Shown here: piece by piece, positions 38,625 to 47,136 of the stretch
Numbering within the stretch: position 1 is the first letter of the stretch
Layout: every line of letters begins with the position of its first letter
From: Hyphomicrobiaceae bacterium
GTDB taxonomy: Bacteria; Pseudomonadota; Alphaproteobacteria; Rhizobiales; Hyphomicrobiaceae
NCBI GenBank assembly: GCA_021775735.1
Contig: JAJFHG010000059.1
Span: 94,376 to 158,375, forward strand
Direction: 5' to 3'
Length of the DNA stretch: 64,000 nucleotides
Program-made: the position numbers and the translations under genes
Notes under the pieces: model-generated
Seen by the model: only the letters and a program-made list of their open reading frames with translations
The model's database searches: none
Told to the model about the DNA's origin: nothing

Positions 38625-40628
38625 CTATTGCCGTTTCAGAAGGCGCTCGCGAAGCGAGGCACGTGCTTCCGCAGACACCAATTGTGGGGCCTGACCTGCA
38701 GCACCGGCAGATTGCTCTGACGCTGGTTTGCGCAGGCGCGATCCCGCCGCAATGCTTGATCGTGGTGCTTGAGCAGCTGCTGGTGCACGGCTTGTGGCGC
38801 CAGCCATGGCCGGTTGCGGTTGAGCTGCTGGTGTTGGACGTGGCGCTGGAGGAGGAGCAACGCTCGTGTCTGGCGTGCGCACGCGACCAGGTTGGGCAGG
38901 AGCTGCCTGTTGTTGCGCGACCTCATCAGAGTCAGCTGCCGCGCCATGCTCGCCATCATCGTCTATATTCATGTTGGACGAGCGCCAGCGCTCAACAACA
39001 ACGTCGAGGAAGCTGGTGTCTTCGACAGAGGTCTGCCATTTTTCAGAGAATTTAGCAGTTGAGGAGCGTGGTAGTGTGTCGGCATCGAGTTCTTTGAATT
39101 TGATGCGGACGGGCAGAGCAACGCCATCACCAAAGGCAATGGCTTCACGTTGTCCAAGGGCTGGCAAGAACTCAAGAAGACCTGATCCCGTATCGGAAAT
39201 TGCAGAGGTGACGATCTCTTGGTCGCGATCATTTGACATGCGCAGGGCAAATACAGTGTTGCACTGAGATAGAATGGTTGGATCAATCTCAGCAGGGCGC
39301 TGTGTTACAATGCAAAGTGAAGCACCATATTTGCGTCCTTCCTTTGCGATTTTTGCAATTGCACGTTTGCATGGCTCAAAGCCGAGATCAGATTTAAGTG
39401 GAACGTAACGGTGGGCTTCTTCGCAGACCAACGTTACGGGAACCTGACCTTCACTCCACAGCGCAAAGTCAAAAGTCATGCGGCATAGTACTGAGACCAC
39501 GACGTTGACAATTTCTGTCGGAATACCGGTTAGTTCCAGGATGGTGATCGGTTTGCCTTCAACGGGCACGCGGAAGATGCGCGATAAGATTTGCGCCATA
39601 CCGTCGTAAACCGTGAGCGAGCCAAACATAAACGCATAGCGGCCGTCATGAGTGATGGTTTCGATACGTGTTTTTATGTTGCGGTACGGCGTTAGATCTT
39701 TCTTGTTTTCGAGCATGCCCATGCGTTCATCAATCATGGCCATGAGATCTGAGATGCGATAGGGAACTGGCGTATCGACTGTATAACGACCTGCCTCTGA
39801 GCGATTACGGCGCAGTTTTTGTGGTTCACTACCGCGGCCAGAGCTGTACCGCTGTTTGGCGGCAGGAATCAGTTCTTGTAGAATTTCAATTTCTTGTTTG
39901 CGCGAGTGGTCGCCAATTAAGACTTCCACCGCTTCTTCAAAGTTGAGCAACCAAAGCGGCAATTGCATGTTGCGCGGATTGATGACCTCTGCATATTCCT
40001 TAAATGCAGAGGCGTACTCATTGTGTGGATCAAGAAGAACAATGTGTGCGTTTTTATGTTGTTCTAAGATTGCGCGCAGGATCAATGCTGTTGTGCACGA
40101 TTTGCCGGTGCCTGTGGTGCCAAGAATGGCAAAGTGCTTGCCCAGTAGATCATCTACACGGACCATGGCATCAATTGAGCTGTCCTGACGGATGCTGCCA
40201 ACACTTACAGTGCGCTCGCCAGTGCCAATGAATGACATTTCTAGTTCATGTTTTGTCGCAACGCGTACGCGATCACCAAGAGCCGGGTAGAAGGTTGTTC
40301 CGCGTTTGAAGGAGCTAACCTTGCCATCAGCATTTTTCCAAAGTTCGCCGGCAAGACCTAGTTCTGCAATCCAAATTTCTTCGTCACTATCGCGATTAGC
40401 AGGAACCGGAACACTCAATGCGGAGACAATCGCCAGTACGACAGTATTGGGTGTATCAATCGCAAGCAGTGTACCCATTTCCGGGCGATCATTTGCATCG
40501 CGTTGTGCGCCATCAAGCGCTGGATCGAGCATCACAATAGCCCGTGATCCGGTGACCGATACAATGCGTCCGATGGAGCCATCGTGTTGTGCGGCTTCAA
40601 GGCTTTGGAGTTGGGTGCTGTCCTGCAT
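38625..40628 (-). CDS. HerA-like (DUF87) ATPase
   Basis: A 667-residue FtsK/HerA-superfamily ATPase, a family that translocates DNA or powers related motors. Visible motifs are an N-terminal HAS-barrel (GRIVSVTGSRAIVMLD), Walker A ILGTTGTGKS, Walker B VTLVCEEAHRYVP, and a sensor stretch IVTQRPAEIDPTIL. The last ~130 residues are Pro/Ala/Gln-rich and probably disordered. The frame is open to 40694, overlapping the kinase gene by 35 bases; the ATG at 40628 fits the conserved start better. It follows the histidine kinase on the same strand. No nuclease partner (NurA) is adjacent. Confidence 0.82.
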   Translation of the reverse strand: MQDSTQLQSLEAAQHDGSIGRIVSVTGSRAIVMLDPALDGAQRDANDRPEMGTLLAIDTPNTVVLAIVSALSVPVPANRDSDEEIWIAELGLAGELWKNADGKVSSFKRGTTFYPALGDRVRVATKHELEMSFIGTGERTVSVGSIRQDSSIDAMVRVDDLLGKHFAILGTTGTGKSCTTALILRAILEQHKNAHIVLLDPHNEYASAFKEYAEVINPRNMQLPLWLLNFEEAVEVLIGDHSRKQEIEILQELIPAAKQRYSSGRGSEPQKLRRNRSEAGRYTVDTPVPYRISDLMAMIDERMGMLENKKDLTPYRNIKTRIETITHDGRYAFMFGSLTVYDGMAQILSRIFRVPVEGKPITILELTGIPTEIVNVVVSVLCRMTFDFALWSEGQVPVTLVCEEAHRYVPLKSDLGFEPCKRAIAKIAKEGRKYGASLCIVTQRPAEIDPTILSQCNTVFALRMSNDRDQEIVTSAISDTGSGLLEFLPALGQREAIAFGDGVALPVRIKFKELDADTLPRSSTAKFSEKWQTSVEDTSFLDVVVERWRSSNMNIDDDGEHGAAADSDEVAQQQAAPAQPGRVRTPDTSVAPPPAPRPTPAAQPQPAMAGATSRAPAAAQAPRSSIAAGSRLRKPASEQSAGAAGQAPQLVSAEARASLRERLLKRQ

Positions 40629-40659
40629 CTCTTTGTTCACGCTCTTCTCGAGATTAAAA

Positions 40660-41544
40660 CTAAGAACCAATGCCGTGGCCCGAGATTGATTCACGGGCTC
40701 GTGCTAGGGATACTTTGTGTGGTGGTGGTAAAATAACGGCGGCTTCGGTGCCCTCACCTTTGGTGCTGGTGATCTGCAATTTACCGCCATGAAGTTCAAT
40801 AAGCGCTTTCGCGATCGGCAAACCGAGTCCTGTGCCTTCATTCATGCGATCACGGCCACCATCAGCTTGCCCAAATGGTGTTTGGGCGATGTCCAGCACT
40901 TCGCTGGTCATGCCGATGCCCGTATCTCGGATCACAACCGTAATCCCGCGCTCATTGCTCGGTGCGACGGAAATCGTCACCGTGTCGCCGCGCTTGGAAA
41001 ATTTGATGGCGTTTGTGATCAGATTGGCGAAAATCTGTCTCAGCTTTTTTGCATCGCCTTTGACAACCGGCAGATTGAGCGCGATGCGGCTTTGAACTTT
41101 GATATTGGCTTCTGCTGCGGAAAGACGTGTTTGGGAAATAACCGCCTCAATAATCTCTTCGAGATTAACTTCGGAAGAATCCAGGGAGTAGCGTCCGCTT
41201 TGGATCTTGGAAATATCAAGAATGTCATTGATGACAGATAACAGATGCGACGCGGCGTCGTGGATCAGCGTTGCGTAGTCAACAACCTCAGTATCAGGAA
41301 GCTTACGTTTGTCATGGTCGGTCAAGAGCTTCGAAAAACCAAGCACGGTATTGAGTGGCGTGCGCAACTCATGACTCATGTTGGAAATAAATTCTGATTT
41401 GACCTTATTGGCCAGCTCAGTTTCGATGCGTGCAGCCTGTTCGGCAGATCGCGTGCGCTGGCGCAGGGACGCCTCTCCTAACAACGAGGTATACTCGTTG
41501 ATTAGGGAATTGGCTGAGTTCTTTGTGAAGGCTGTATTGAACAT
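40660..41544 (-). CDS. Soluble sensor histidine kinase without recognisable sensor domain
   Basis: A 294-residue HisKA/HATPase kinase. The phospho-acceptor His58 is in SNMSHELRTPLNTVLGFS; the N box LRQIFANLITNAIKFS, G1 DTGIGM and G2 GTGLGLPIAKALIELHGG follow. There is no membrane segment, and only about 45 helical residues precede the H-box, so the signal is probably intracellular or relayed by a partner. No response regulator is adjacent. A perfect CtrA-type site lies about 180 bases upstream, suggesting cell-cycle control; this is inferred. Confidence 0.9.
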   Translation of the reverse strand: MFNTAFTKNSANSLINEYTSLLGEASLRQRTRSAEQAARIETELANKVKSEFISNMSHELRTPLNTVLGFSKLLTDHDKRKLPDTEVVDYATLIHDAASHLLSVINDILDISKIQSGRYSLDSSEVNLEEIIEAVISQTRLSAAEANIKVQSRIALNLPVVKGDAKKLRQIFANLITNAIKFSKRGDTVTISVAPSNERGITVVIRDTGIGMTSEVLDIAQTPFGQADGGRDRMNEGTGLGLPIAKALIELHGGKLQITSTKGEGTEAAVILPPPHKVSLARARESISGHGIGS

Positions 41545-41721
41545 AGATTGACATAATTCCGCTACTCTGCGCCAACCTTAGTCGAGAGGTGATAAAGCAC
41601 AGTTAATAGGGATTTGCCGTGTTGAGTTGCTTTTGATTTAAATTAAGACGCTGGTCAGATGAGTTATTCTGGATCGTCATCGATCATTTTGTAACCAGAT
41701 GGCTTGCACGCACACCATCTA

Positions 41722-41737
41722 TTAACCACGCGTTAAC
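41722..41737. promoter_or_regulatory. CtrA-type binding site upstream of the histidine kinase
   Basis: TTAA (41722-41725), seven bases CCACGCG, then TTAAC (41733-41737): an exact match to the full CtrA consensus TTAA-N7-TTAAC. It lies about 180 bases upstream of the kinase ATG in the 275-base intergenic region. Binding is inferred from the match. Confidence 0.55.
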
Positions 41738-41819
41738 ACCTGCAGGTCGGTCCAAGACACGCAATGCACATTATTGAGACTTGAAAAAGTTGGTAGTGGT
41801 GGCTGCGATCGCACTGATT

Positions 41820-42110
41820 TTATGAGTGGCGGCGCGGTAGAAATTTGGCAGCGATAGGCGAGAGGTCAGGTGGTGCTAATTTGCGTTCGGCACGTTCAAT
41901 CTCGTTTAGAGTCGCTTGAAGCGCTTTGCTGACATCCTCAAGGCCCGGAATCCGATCCGCATCAGACTTCATGTAATGAAGTGTCTCACGCAGCGTTGTG
42001 AGATCAATTTGTGCCAAGCCTGGGCGATGACGGGTAATTCTAAACACCGAACGCAACCTATTTGTAACTAAATTTGGATGAGGCAAAAGCCTCAACCACT
42101 GTCTTCGCAA
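41820..42110 (-). CDS. Small protein of unknown function
   Basis: I do not recognise a named family, though the sequence looks like a real alphaproteobacterial protein. The 96 residues include RITRHRPGLAQIDLTTLRET and two predicted helices (TLRETLHYMKSDADRIPG, LEDVSKALQATLNEIERAER), ending in AAKFLPRRHS. No signal peptide or membrane segment is evident. The first start is TTG at 42110; internal TTG or GTG codons may be used. A stem-loop TGAGGC-AAAA-GCCTCA (42079-42094) falls in the first codons. Confidence 0.6.
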   Translation of the reverse strand: MRRQWLRLLPHPNLVTNRLRSVFRITRHRPGLAQIDLTTLRETLHYMKSDADRIPGLEDVSKALQATLNEIERAERKLAPPDLSPIAAKFLPRRHS

Positions 42111-42295
42111 GAATCAGGCCGGTGGGCAAGATGCATTAGGGGCGATGTTTGTCTCAGAATGAAACAGCTATGGGCAGGATTGTATTAAAAAGAGCGACAC
42201 TTATTTTACAAGTTTAGCAGACGATCACCTGAATAATCTGTGAGCCTGTGAGGATGTTTTGCCTTGAGGGTTGAGGCAATAGGGTGGAGTTGCAA

Positions 42296-43531
42296 GTGCG
42301 CGGTCGTTCAGGCGTTCTGATCATAGTTGAAAATTTGACCGTACCGTTGGATCGGCGCGTATGGCAGGAGGCACGCAGCCTTAAAGAAGCTGGCTATAAG
42401 GTCTCTATTATTTGCCCAAAAGGTGGTGCTTATCGCGACTCTTATGAGTTGCTTGAAGGCATTCATGTGTTTCGCCACCCAATGCCCTTTGAGGGTGACA
42501 CTGCGCTTGGCTATGCCGCTGAATACGCATGGGCGTTGGCTTGGGAATTTGCATTGTCGATCCGTGTCTACTTCAAGGTCGGCTTTGACACTATCCAGGC
42601 GTGCAATCCTCCTGACCTCATCTTTTTTGTTGGTGGCTTCTGGAAATACTTGTTCGGCAAAAGGTATATCTTCGATCATCACGACATCAACCCCGAGTTA
42701 TATGAAGCCAAGTTTCACAAACGCGGTGTGTTTCACAAGTTGCTCAAGGTATTTGAACGTCTGACGTTCATGGTGGCCGACACTTCAATCGCGACCAATG
42801 AAACTTTTAAATCAATCGCAATTGAGCGCGGCGGCATGGCGCCAGATGATGTCTTTATTGTCCGATCAATTCCAGATCTATCGCGTTTCAGAAGGGTTGC
42901 TGAAAATGAAACGCTGCGTAATGGTCGCAAGCATGTTGTGGGTTATGTCGGCATCATGGGTGCACAAGATGGCGTTGATCTTCTCATCGACGCGATGGCT
43001 GATCTTGTTCACCAACACAAACGTAATGATGTGCAGTGCGTTATCGTTGGATCAGGAACTGAGCTAGAGGCTCTTAGGACGCAGCGTGACGCTTTGCGTT
43101 TGCAAGATTATGTCACGTTCACAGGCTTCCAGTCCGGCACTTCACTTCTGTCATCTCTGTCGACGTTTGATATTGGTGTCATTCCGGATCCCAAGAATGT
43201 GTACAACGATAAGATCTCGATGAACAAAGTGTTCGAATATATGAGCTTGGGTATTCCGTTTGTGCAGTTTGACCTGATGGAGGGTCGTAAAATTGCAGGT
43301 GATGCATCGCTCTATGCTGGCAACAATGATCCGCGTTCTCTTTCCAAAAAAATGGCACAGCTTTTTGATGACGAGGCCCTCAGGACGGAGTTAGCTAATA
43401 TTGGCAAGGATCGGGCGAAGCGCTTGCTGTGTTGGGATGCAGAACGGTCTCGTTTATTGGCCTGCTATGACCGCGCGCTCACTTCGGCCCGTAACGAGGC
43501 AACGCTAGGTGCGCCTGCGACGACAGATTAA
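42296..43531 (+). CDS. Glycosyltransferase, family 4 type
   Basis: A 411-residue GT-B glycosyltransferase (GT4). The N-terminal Rossmann domain begins LIIVENLTVPLDRRVWQEAR and contains IQACNPPDLIFFVGG and IFDHHDINPELY. The C-terminal nucleotide-sugar domain has VVGYVGIMGAQDGVDLLIDA and the MNKVFEYMSLGIPFVQFD stretch of the EX7E-type motif. GGTGGAG lies 6 bases before the GTG at 42296; a GTG at 42284 would overlap that site. It opens the polysaccharide region. Donor and acceptor sugars cannot be told. Confidence 0.88.
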   Translation: MRGRSGVLIIVENLTVPLDRRVWQEARSLKEAGYKVSIICPKGGAYRDSYELLEGIHVFRHPMPFEGDTALGYAAEYAWALAWEFALSIRVYFKVGFDTIQACNPPDLIFFVGGFWKYLFGKRYIFDHHDINPELYEAKFHKRGVFHKLLKVFERLTFMVADTSIATNETFKSIAIERGGMAPDDVFIVRSIPDLSRFRRVAENETLRNGRKHVVGYVGIMGAQDGVDLLIDAMADLVHQHKRNDVQCVIVGSGTELEALRTQRDALRLQDYVTFTGFQSGTSLLSSLSTFDIGVIPDPKNVYNDKISMNKVFEYMSLGIPFVQFDLMEGRKIAGDASLYAGNNDPRSLSKKMAQLFDDEALRTELANIGKDRAKRLLCWDAERSRLLACYDRALTSARNEATLGAPATTD

Positions 43532-43653
43532 GAAATCAAATGCCATGTTTTGGCACAACTTCGAGCCTCAACAACATGTATTCCGATTATGCGCATACCA
43601 TTCTCGGTGACTTTTTCAATATTTTCACTGTCGTGTTCTTGTAACAGCGAAAC

Positions 43654-45057
43654 GTGCGCCCATGTTTCATGACTCAAACTTTCCCCCTACCTAAGATGAC
43701 ACGAAAGAGTCTAACGCTGTCCGTGACACATAATGCCAACTTCAAGTCTCGGCTGATGACGTTTCGTCCTCCAACACCCTCACCCGGTTTAATCCGCGCA
43801 CTAGCGCCGATTAATCGCTGGCTGATGTTGGGGGGGATTCCAGGGCTGCGTTCGATTCCTGGTCTTGGTTCTGTGCCGGGTGTTCGCGGGACAATGAATA
43901 TACCCGAATTGGATTTTCCAACTGCAGACCAACAGCGTCTTGCTGCAAGTGTGAATGAAACGACCGCTGCGTTTATCACGCCCAACCATCCTGAATTTTT
44001 AACTGATTGGTTGCTGGACAAGGAAGTTTTGAGCCGGGCAGCACCGCTCGCAGCGTGTTGGGCGACGCATGATATCGTGAATGGCCTTGGCCCAGCGATG
44101 CAGAAGTTTTGGCTGAAAAACAATCTGATTGCACAAATTCCTGGCGCAGGCGGGCAAGCAGGCAAAGACTATTCGGTCTCGTGCGCACGCAGGGGTAACG
44201 GTGTTTTGCTTCACCCGGAAGGTTTAGTTGGGTGGCATGGAGATTACATTGGCAGCCTATTTTCCGGCGCTGCAGAGATGGCCTTGGAAACCGCGCGCCG
44301 AATTTCCGAAGCAGGCCAAACGCGCCTCGTTTATATCGCGCCAGTGGTTTGGAAGCTCTTTTTTACCAAAGATGTGACGCGTGGGCTGCACAAAGAATTG
44401 TCGTATATAGAAAACGATTTAAGCCTACCGAAGCGACATGACATAGCCGATCCCGCAACCCGGCTTTATCATGTTTATGATGCGTTGTTAGCGCGTGATG
44501 AGATTAAATGGCAGGTGCATCCCACGGACGCGCCGTATTTTGAACGCCTCGCGGTCTTAGAGGAACGGCTTGGTGAGCAACTAGAGGTCCGTTTGCGTGA
44601 TGTGTCAGCGATCAACGTCAAGGATGTCGCCCGATCGCAACTTTTGCGGTGTGCGGCTCGCTGGTTGCGTAGTTGTGATAAGTCCGACCCAGCAGCAGAT
44701 GAGGTTAGACAAGTCACGAAAGTTCTGACGAGGCTCGGGCGTCTGCGTCCAGAGTTCTACCGCTCTGATATGATGAGTCAGGAACATGTGGCTGAAAATA
44801 TGAAGCGCGTACGTGGTGACTATTGTCGTAGAGGTCGCCGCAACAGCGTGCACAATTTGATTCCAATACCGGTTGGCCCACGTCGAGCTGTGATCCGCGT
44901 GCCTGAACACCTAGAGGTGTCCCTTAGTGTTGATCAAACTGCCAGTGTGTTGACTGAGCGCTTGCGAGAGCGCATGCAGGACTGTCTTGATGACATCAAC
45001 GTGCAACAGGCCGGACGGCAAAAGTCTCTGCCGCATTTCCCTAATCCATTTCTCTAG
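43654..45057 (+). CDS. Acyltransferase-like protein (PlsC/LPLAT superfamily)
   Basis: A 467-residue protein with features of the lysophospholipid acyltransferase superfamily: a catalytic-type block ITPNHPEFLTDWLLD and a downstream LLHPEGLVGWHGDYIGSLF resembling the EG block. In the first block His and Asp are separated by five residues rather than the usual four, so activity is uncertain. A long C-terminal helical region is family-atypical. The start is ambiguous (GTG 43654, ATG 43669, or an internal ATG near 43756). It lies between glycosyltransferase genes and could acylate a polysaccharide or lipid carrier. Confidence 0.55.
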   Translation: MRPCFMTQTFPLPKMTRKSLTLSVTHNANFKSRLMTFRPPTPSPGLIRALAPINRWLMLGGIPGLRSIPGLGSVPGVRGTMNIPELDFPTADQQRLAASVNETTAAFITPNHPEFLTDWLLDKEVLSRAAPLAACWATHDIVNGLGPAMQKFWLKNNLIAQIPGAGGQAGKDYSVSCARRGNGVLLHPEGLVGWHGDYIGSLFSGAAEMALETARRISEAGQTRLVYIAPVVWKLFFTKDVTRGLHKELSYIENDLSLPKRHDIADPATRLYHVYDALLARDEIKWQVHPTDAPYFERLAVLEERLGEQLEVRLRDVSAINVKDVARSQLLRCAARWLRSCDKSDPAADEVRQVTKVLTRLGRLRPEFYRSDMMSQEHVAENMKRVRGDYCRRGRRNSVHNLIPIPVGPRRAVIRVPEHLEVSLSVDQTASVLTERLRERMQDCLDDINVQQAGRQKSLPHFPNPFL

Positions 45058-45084
45058 ATGACGGTCGCACGGGCGATCTTCAGG

Positions 45085-45879
45085 TTACTTCCAGCCGGCA
45101 GCTTTCGGAGTGTGCTTTGACAGGTGCGCAAACGGACGCTTGATCCAGCCACCAGCCATGCGCTTTAGTGGTTCGCCGCTGACATAAAACAGGCTGCATG
45201 TTGTTTGAATCCAGCGTGCACTGAGCGCGTCACCCCATTTGTTGAGAAATGCCGCTTCCATTTTATCGAATGAAGGATCTTTGTTGCCCGCCGACAGATG
45301 GGCAAGATGAAAATCGATAACATAGGCGGAACGCCCAGCAACCTGCGCCATCATGCAAATATCGGCTCCGTAAAAATGAAAACCGGACAGGTCGTATGAA
45401 AAGCCAATGCGTGCGTCGCGGCGTACGACGATGAAATTCTCATCAACAGCCGAGACACGGCACGGAAAATGTCCAATGTTTTGATCAGCGCCATGGGGAT
45501 CGGTGATCCGAAGTGCGAGTTGTCCAGGGCTCACGCCGCCTGCATTGCCTGCCACGGCCCAACCGGGGTCGCTCGTGTCTAATTCGTCCAAGCGCGCGTC
45601 GAGCTCCGCGCGTCCATCATCAAATAGCCGCACATCCTGGTGGCATAAGATGACAATGTCACCGCTGGCTTGATTGAGCATATGGTTGAGGCCGTTGTAG
45701 GCGCAGGTTTGCTTCTCTCCGGTGTTGTCAATTTTGAGAAATTCACAATCTCCAAAACCAAAATCGACAAAAGACTGCTGCATCACTTCGTATTGAGCCG
45801 GATCAGTAACCAACGTTGCAATGGTATAGCTGCGTTTTTCGAGGTGCTGCAGTTTGGACTGCGCTGACACTTCGCTCAT
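45085..45879 (-). CDS. Glycosyltransferase-like protein (GT2/StrF-type)
   Basis: A 264-residue protein resembling the single-domain family 2-like/StrF glycosyltransferases. Visible features are IATLVTDPAQYEVM, NGLNHMLNQASGDIVILCHQ followed by DVRLFDDG (a DxD-like acidic site), and FYGADICMMAQVAGRSAYVI. Its ATG overlaps the stop of the upstream GT2 gene by 4 bases, so the two are translationally coupled and probably act in the same pathway. Confidence 0.72.
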   Translation of the reverse strand: MSEVSAQSKLQHLEKRSYTIATLVTDPAQYEVMQQSFVDFGFGDCEFLKIDNTGEKQTCAYNGLNHMLNQASGDIVILCHQDVRLFDDGRAELDARLDELDTSDPGWAVAGNAGGVSPGQLALRITDPHGADQNIGHFPCRVSAVDENFIVVRRDARIGFSYDLSGFHFYGADICMMAQVAGRSAYVIDFHLAHLSAGNKDPSFDKMEAAFLNKWGDALSARWIQTTCSLFYVSGEPLKRMAGGWIKRPFAHLSKHTPKAAGWK

Positions 45880-46937
45880 AGCTCAGCCTCCTTCAAGGAT
45901 GTCGCCACGGATGGGGTTTGATTGCCACCAACTGGTCCGGTTAAAGACCGCTTTGCATCGCGTTCTGGCTTGGTAAGTACCTTGCGTGCATACCCGAATT
46001 GCCATCTGTCGCGCGCGTCCCATATTTCCTTCCACACGGCAGCTTTTTCCTGCCAGGCTTTGCGCTTCATTACGCGGCCTGCTGCTTCAAAAGCCAACCA
46101 GCGGGAGAGTGGCCAGCCAAGCAGAAGTTTTTGGCCAGCGATGTTCATCGGGTAAGGCCAATGACGATCGATCAAGGTTGCAATTGCCGTGAACAATTTG
46201 ATGACTTTGCCGGGGCGGGTTGTTTCAGATGCCGCCCCGTAGTGAATGATTTCTGCATCAGGTGTCATCAGCGGTGTCGCGCCAATACGTTTGGCACGCA
46301 GACACAGGTCGGCTTCTTCGCCATACATAAAATAGATCGGGTCAAAGCCGCCAAGTGCGTTCCAGACGGTGGTTGGCATCATGAAGAAGCAGCCGGAAAC
46401 TGTGTCGACTTCACGGACACAGTCGCGTTGCCAGTTGCCAAAAGATTCGCGGTTGAAAATGTCAGAGCTCGGGAACAGCGCACTCAAGCCGGTGATGCGA
46501 CAGAGCAACGTCCACAGTGTCATCTGCCGCCAAACTGAGGTTGGATTGAGGGTGCCGTCTCCAAACAAGGTACGTCCACCCCAAATCAATGCACGCTTGT
46601 TGTTGTCTGCGAACGTGACTAGACGGTCGACAGCACCGTCGAGCACGACCGTGTCGGGATTGAGCAACAGAATGTAGCGCCCAGAGGCATACTCAGCGGC
46701 TAAATTATTAGCACGGCCAAAGCCGATATTCTCGTCAAGCGGGATCAGACGTGAAACCGCTTGGTGTATCTTCAGCGCTTCAGCAGAGCCATCCGTTGAG
46801 GCATTGTCGACCACAATGACTTCATAGTTGACGTTTCGCGTTTCGGCTTGAAGTGATGTAAGGGCCTCCAGTGTGAGTGCCTTGGTGTTGTAGGACACCA
46901 CGAGTATCGACACATCAAGAGCGGGTTGATTGGGCAT
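45876..46937 (-). CDS. Glycosyltransferase family 2 (rhamnosyltransferase-like)
   Basis: A GT-A fold family 2 enzyme (353 residues from the ATG at 46937; the frame extends to 47000). It starts VSILVVSYNTKALTLEALTS, then YEVIVVDNASTDGSAEALK, NIGFGRANNLAAEYASGRY and LLLNPDTVVLDGA, where the DxD analogue binds the metal-nucleotide sugar. VSGCFFMMPTTVWNALGGFD and YGEEADLC follow, as in WbbL-type rhamnosyltransferases. The family name does not establish the sugar. It is coupled to the next gene by a 4-base overlap. Confidence 0.88.
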   Translation of the reverse strand: MPNQPALDVSILVVSYNTKALTLEALTSLQAETRNVNYEVIVVDNASTDGSAEALKIHQAVSRLIPLDENIGFGRANNLAAEYASGRYILLLNPDTVVLDGAVDRLVTFADNNKRALIWGGRTLFGDGTLNPTSVWRQMTLWTLLCRITGLSALFPSSDIFNRESFGNWQRDCVREVDTVSGCFFMMPTTVWNALGGFDPIYFMYGEEADLCLRAKRIGATPLMTPDAEIIHYGAASETTRPGKVIKLFTAIATLIDRHWPYPMNIAGQKLLLGWPLSRWLAFEAAGRVMKRKAWQEKAAVWKEIWDARDRWQFGYARKVLTKPERDAKRSLTGPVGGNQTPSVATSLKEAEL

Positions 46938-47018
46938 AGCGGCTGCTTTCAAGGGGCTCGGTCCAGGCACTAAGCCAAAGAACCGAAAAGTGAGTCGCAC
47001 GAAGCCTAGGTGATGACT

Positions 47019-47034
47019 GTTAACTCGCCGTTAA
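47019..47034. promoter_or_regulatory. CtrA-type site between divergent glycosyltransferase genes
   Basis: GTTAA (47019-47023), seven bases CTCGCCG, TTAA (47031-47034). Read on the minus strand this is TTAA-N7-TTAAC, the full CtrA consensus. It lies 82 bases upstream of the GT2 ATG at 46937 and 103-118 bases upstream of the divergent gene's start at 47137-47140. Binding is inferred. Confidence 0.55.
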
Positions 47035-47136
47035 GCCTTTTTACACCTGACCCAGGTAGATATCGGAGCACAGGTTGGCGACCAGGCCCCGACTGGACGC
47101 AAAAAATCAATTGCTGATGCAAGCTTTGAAAGCACC

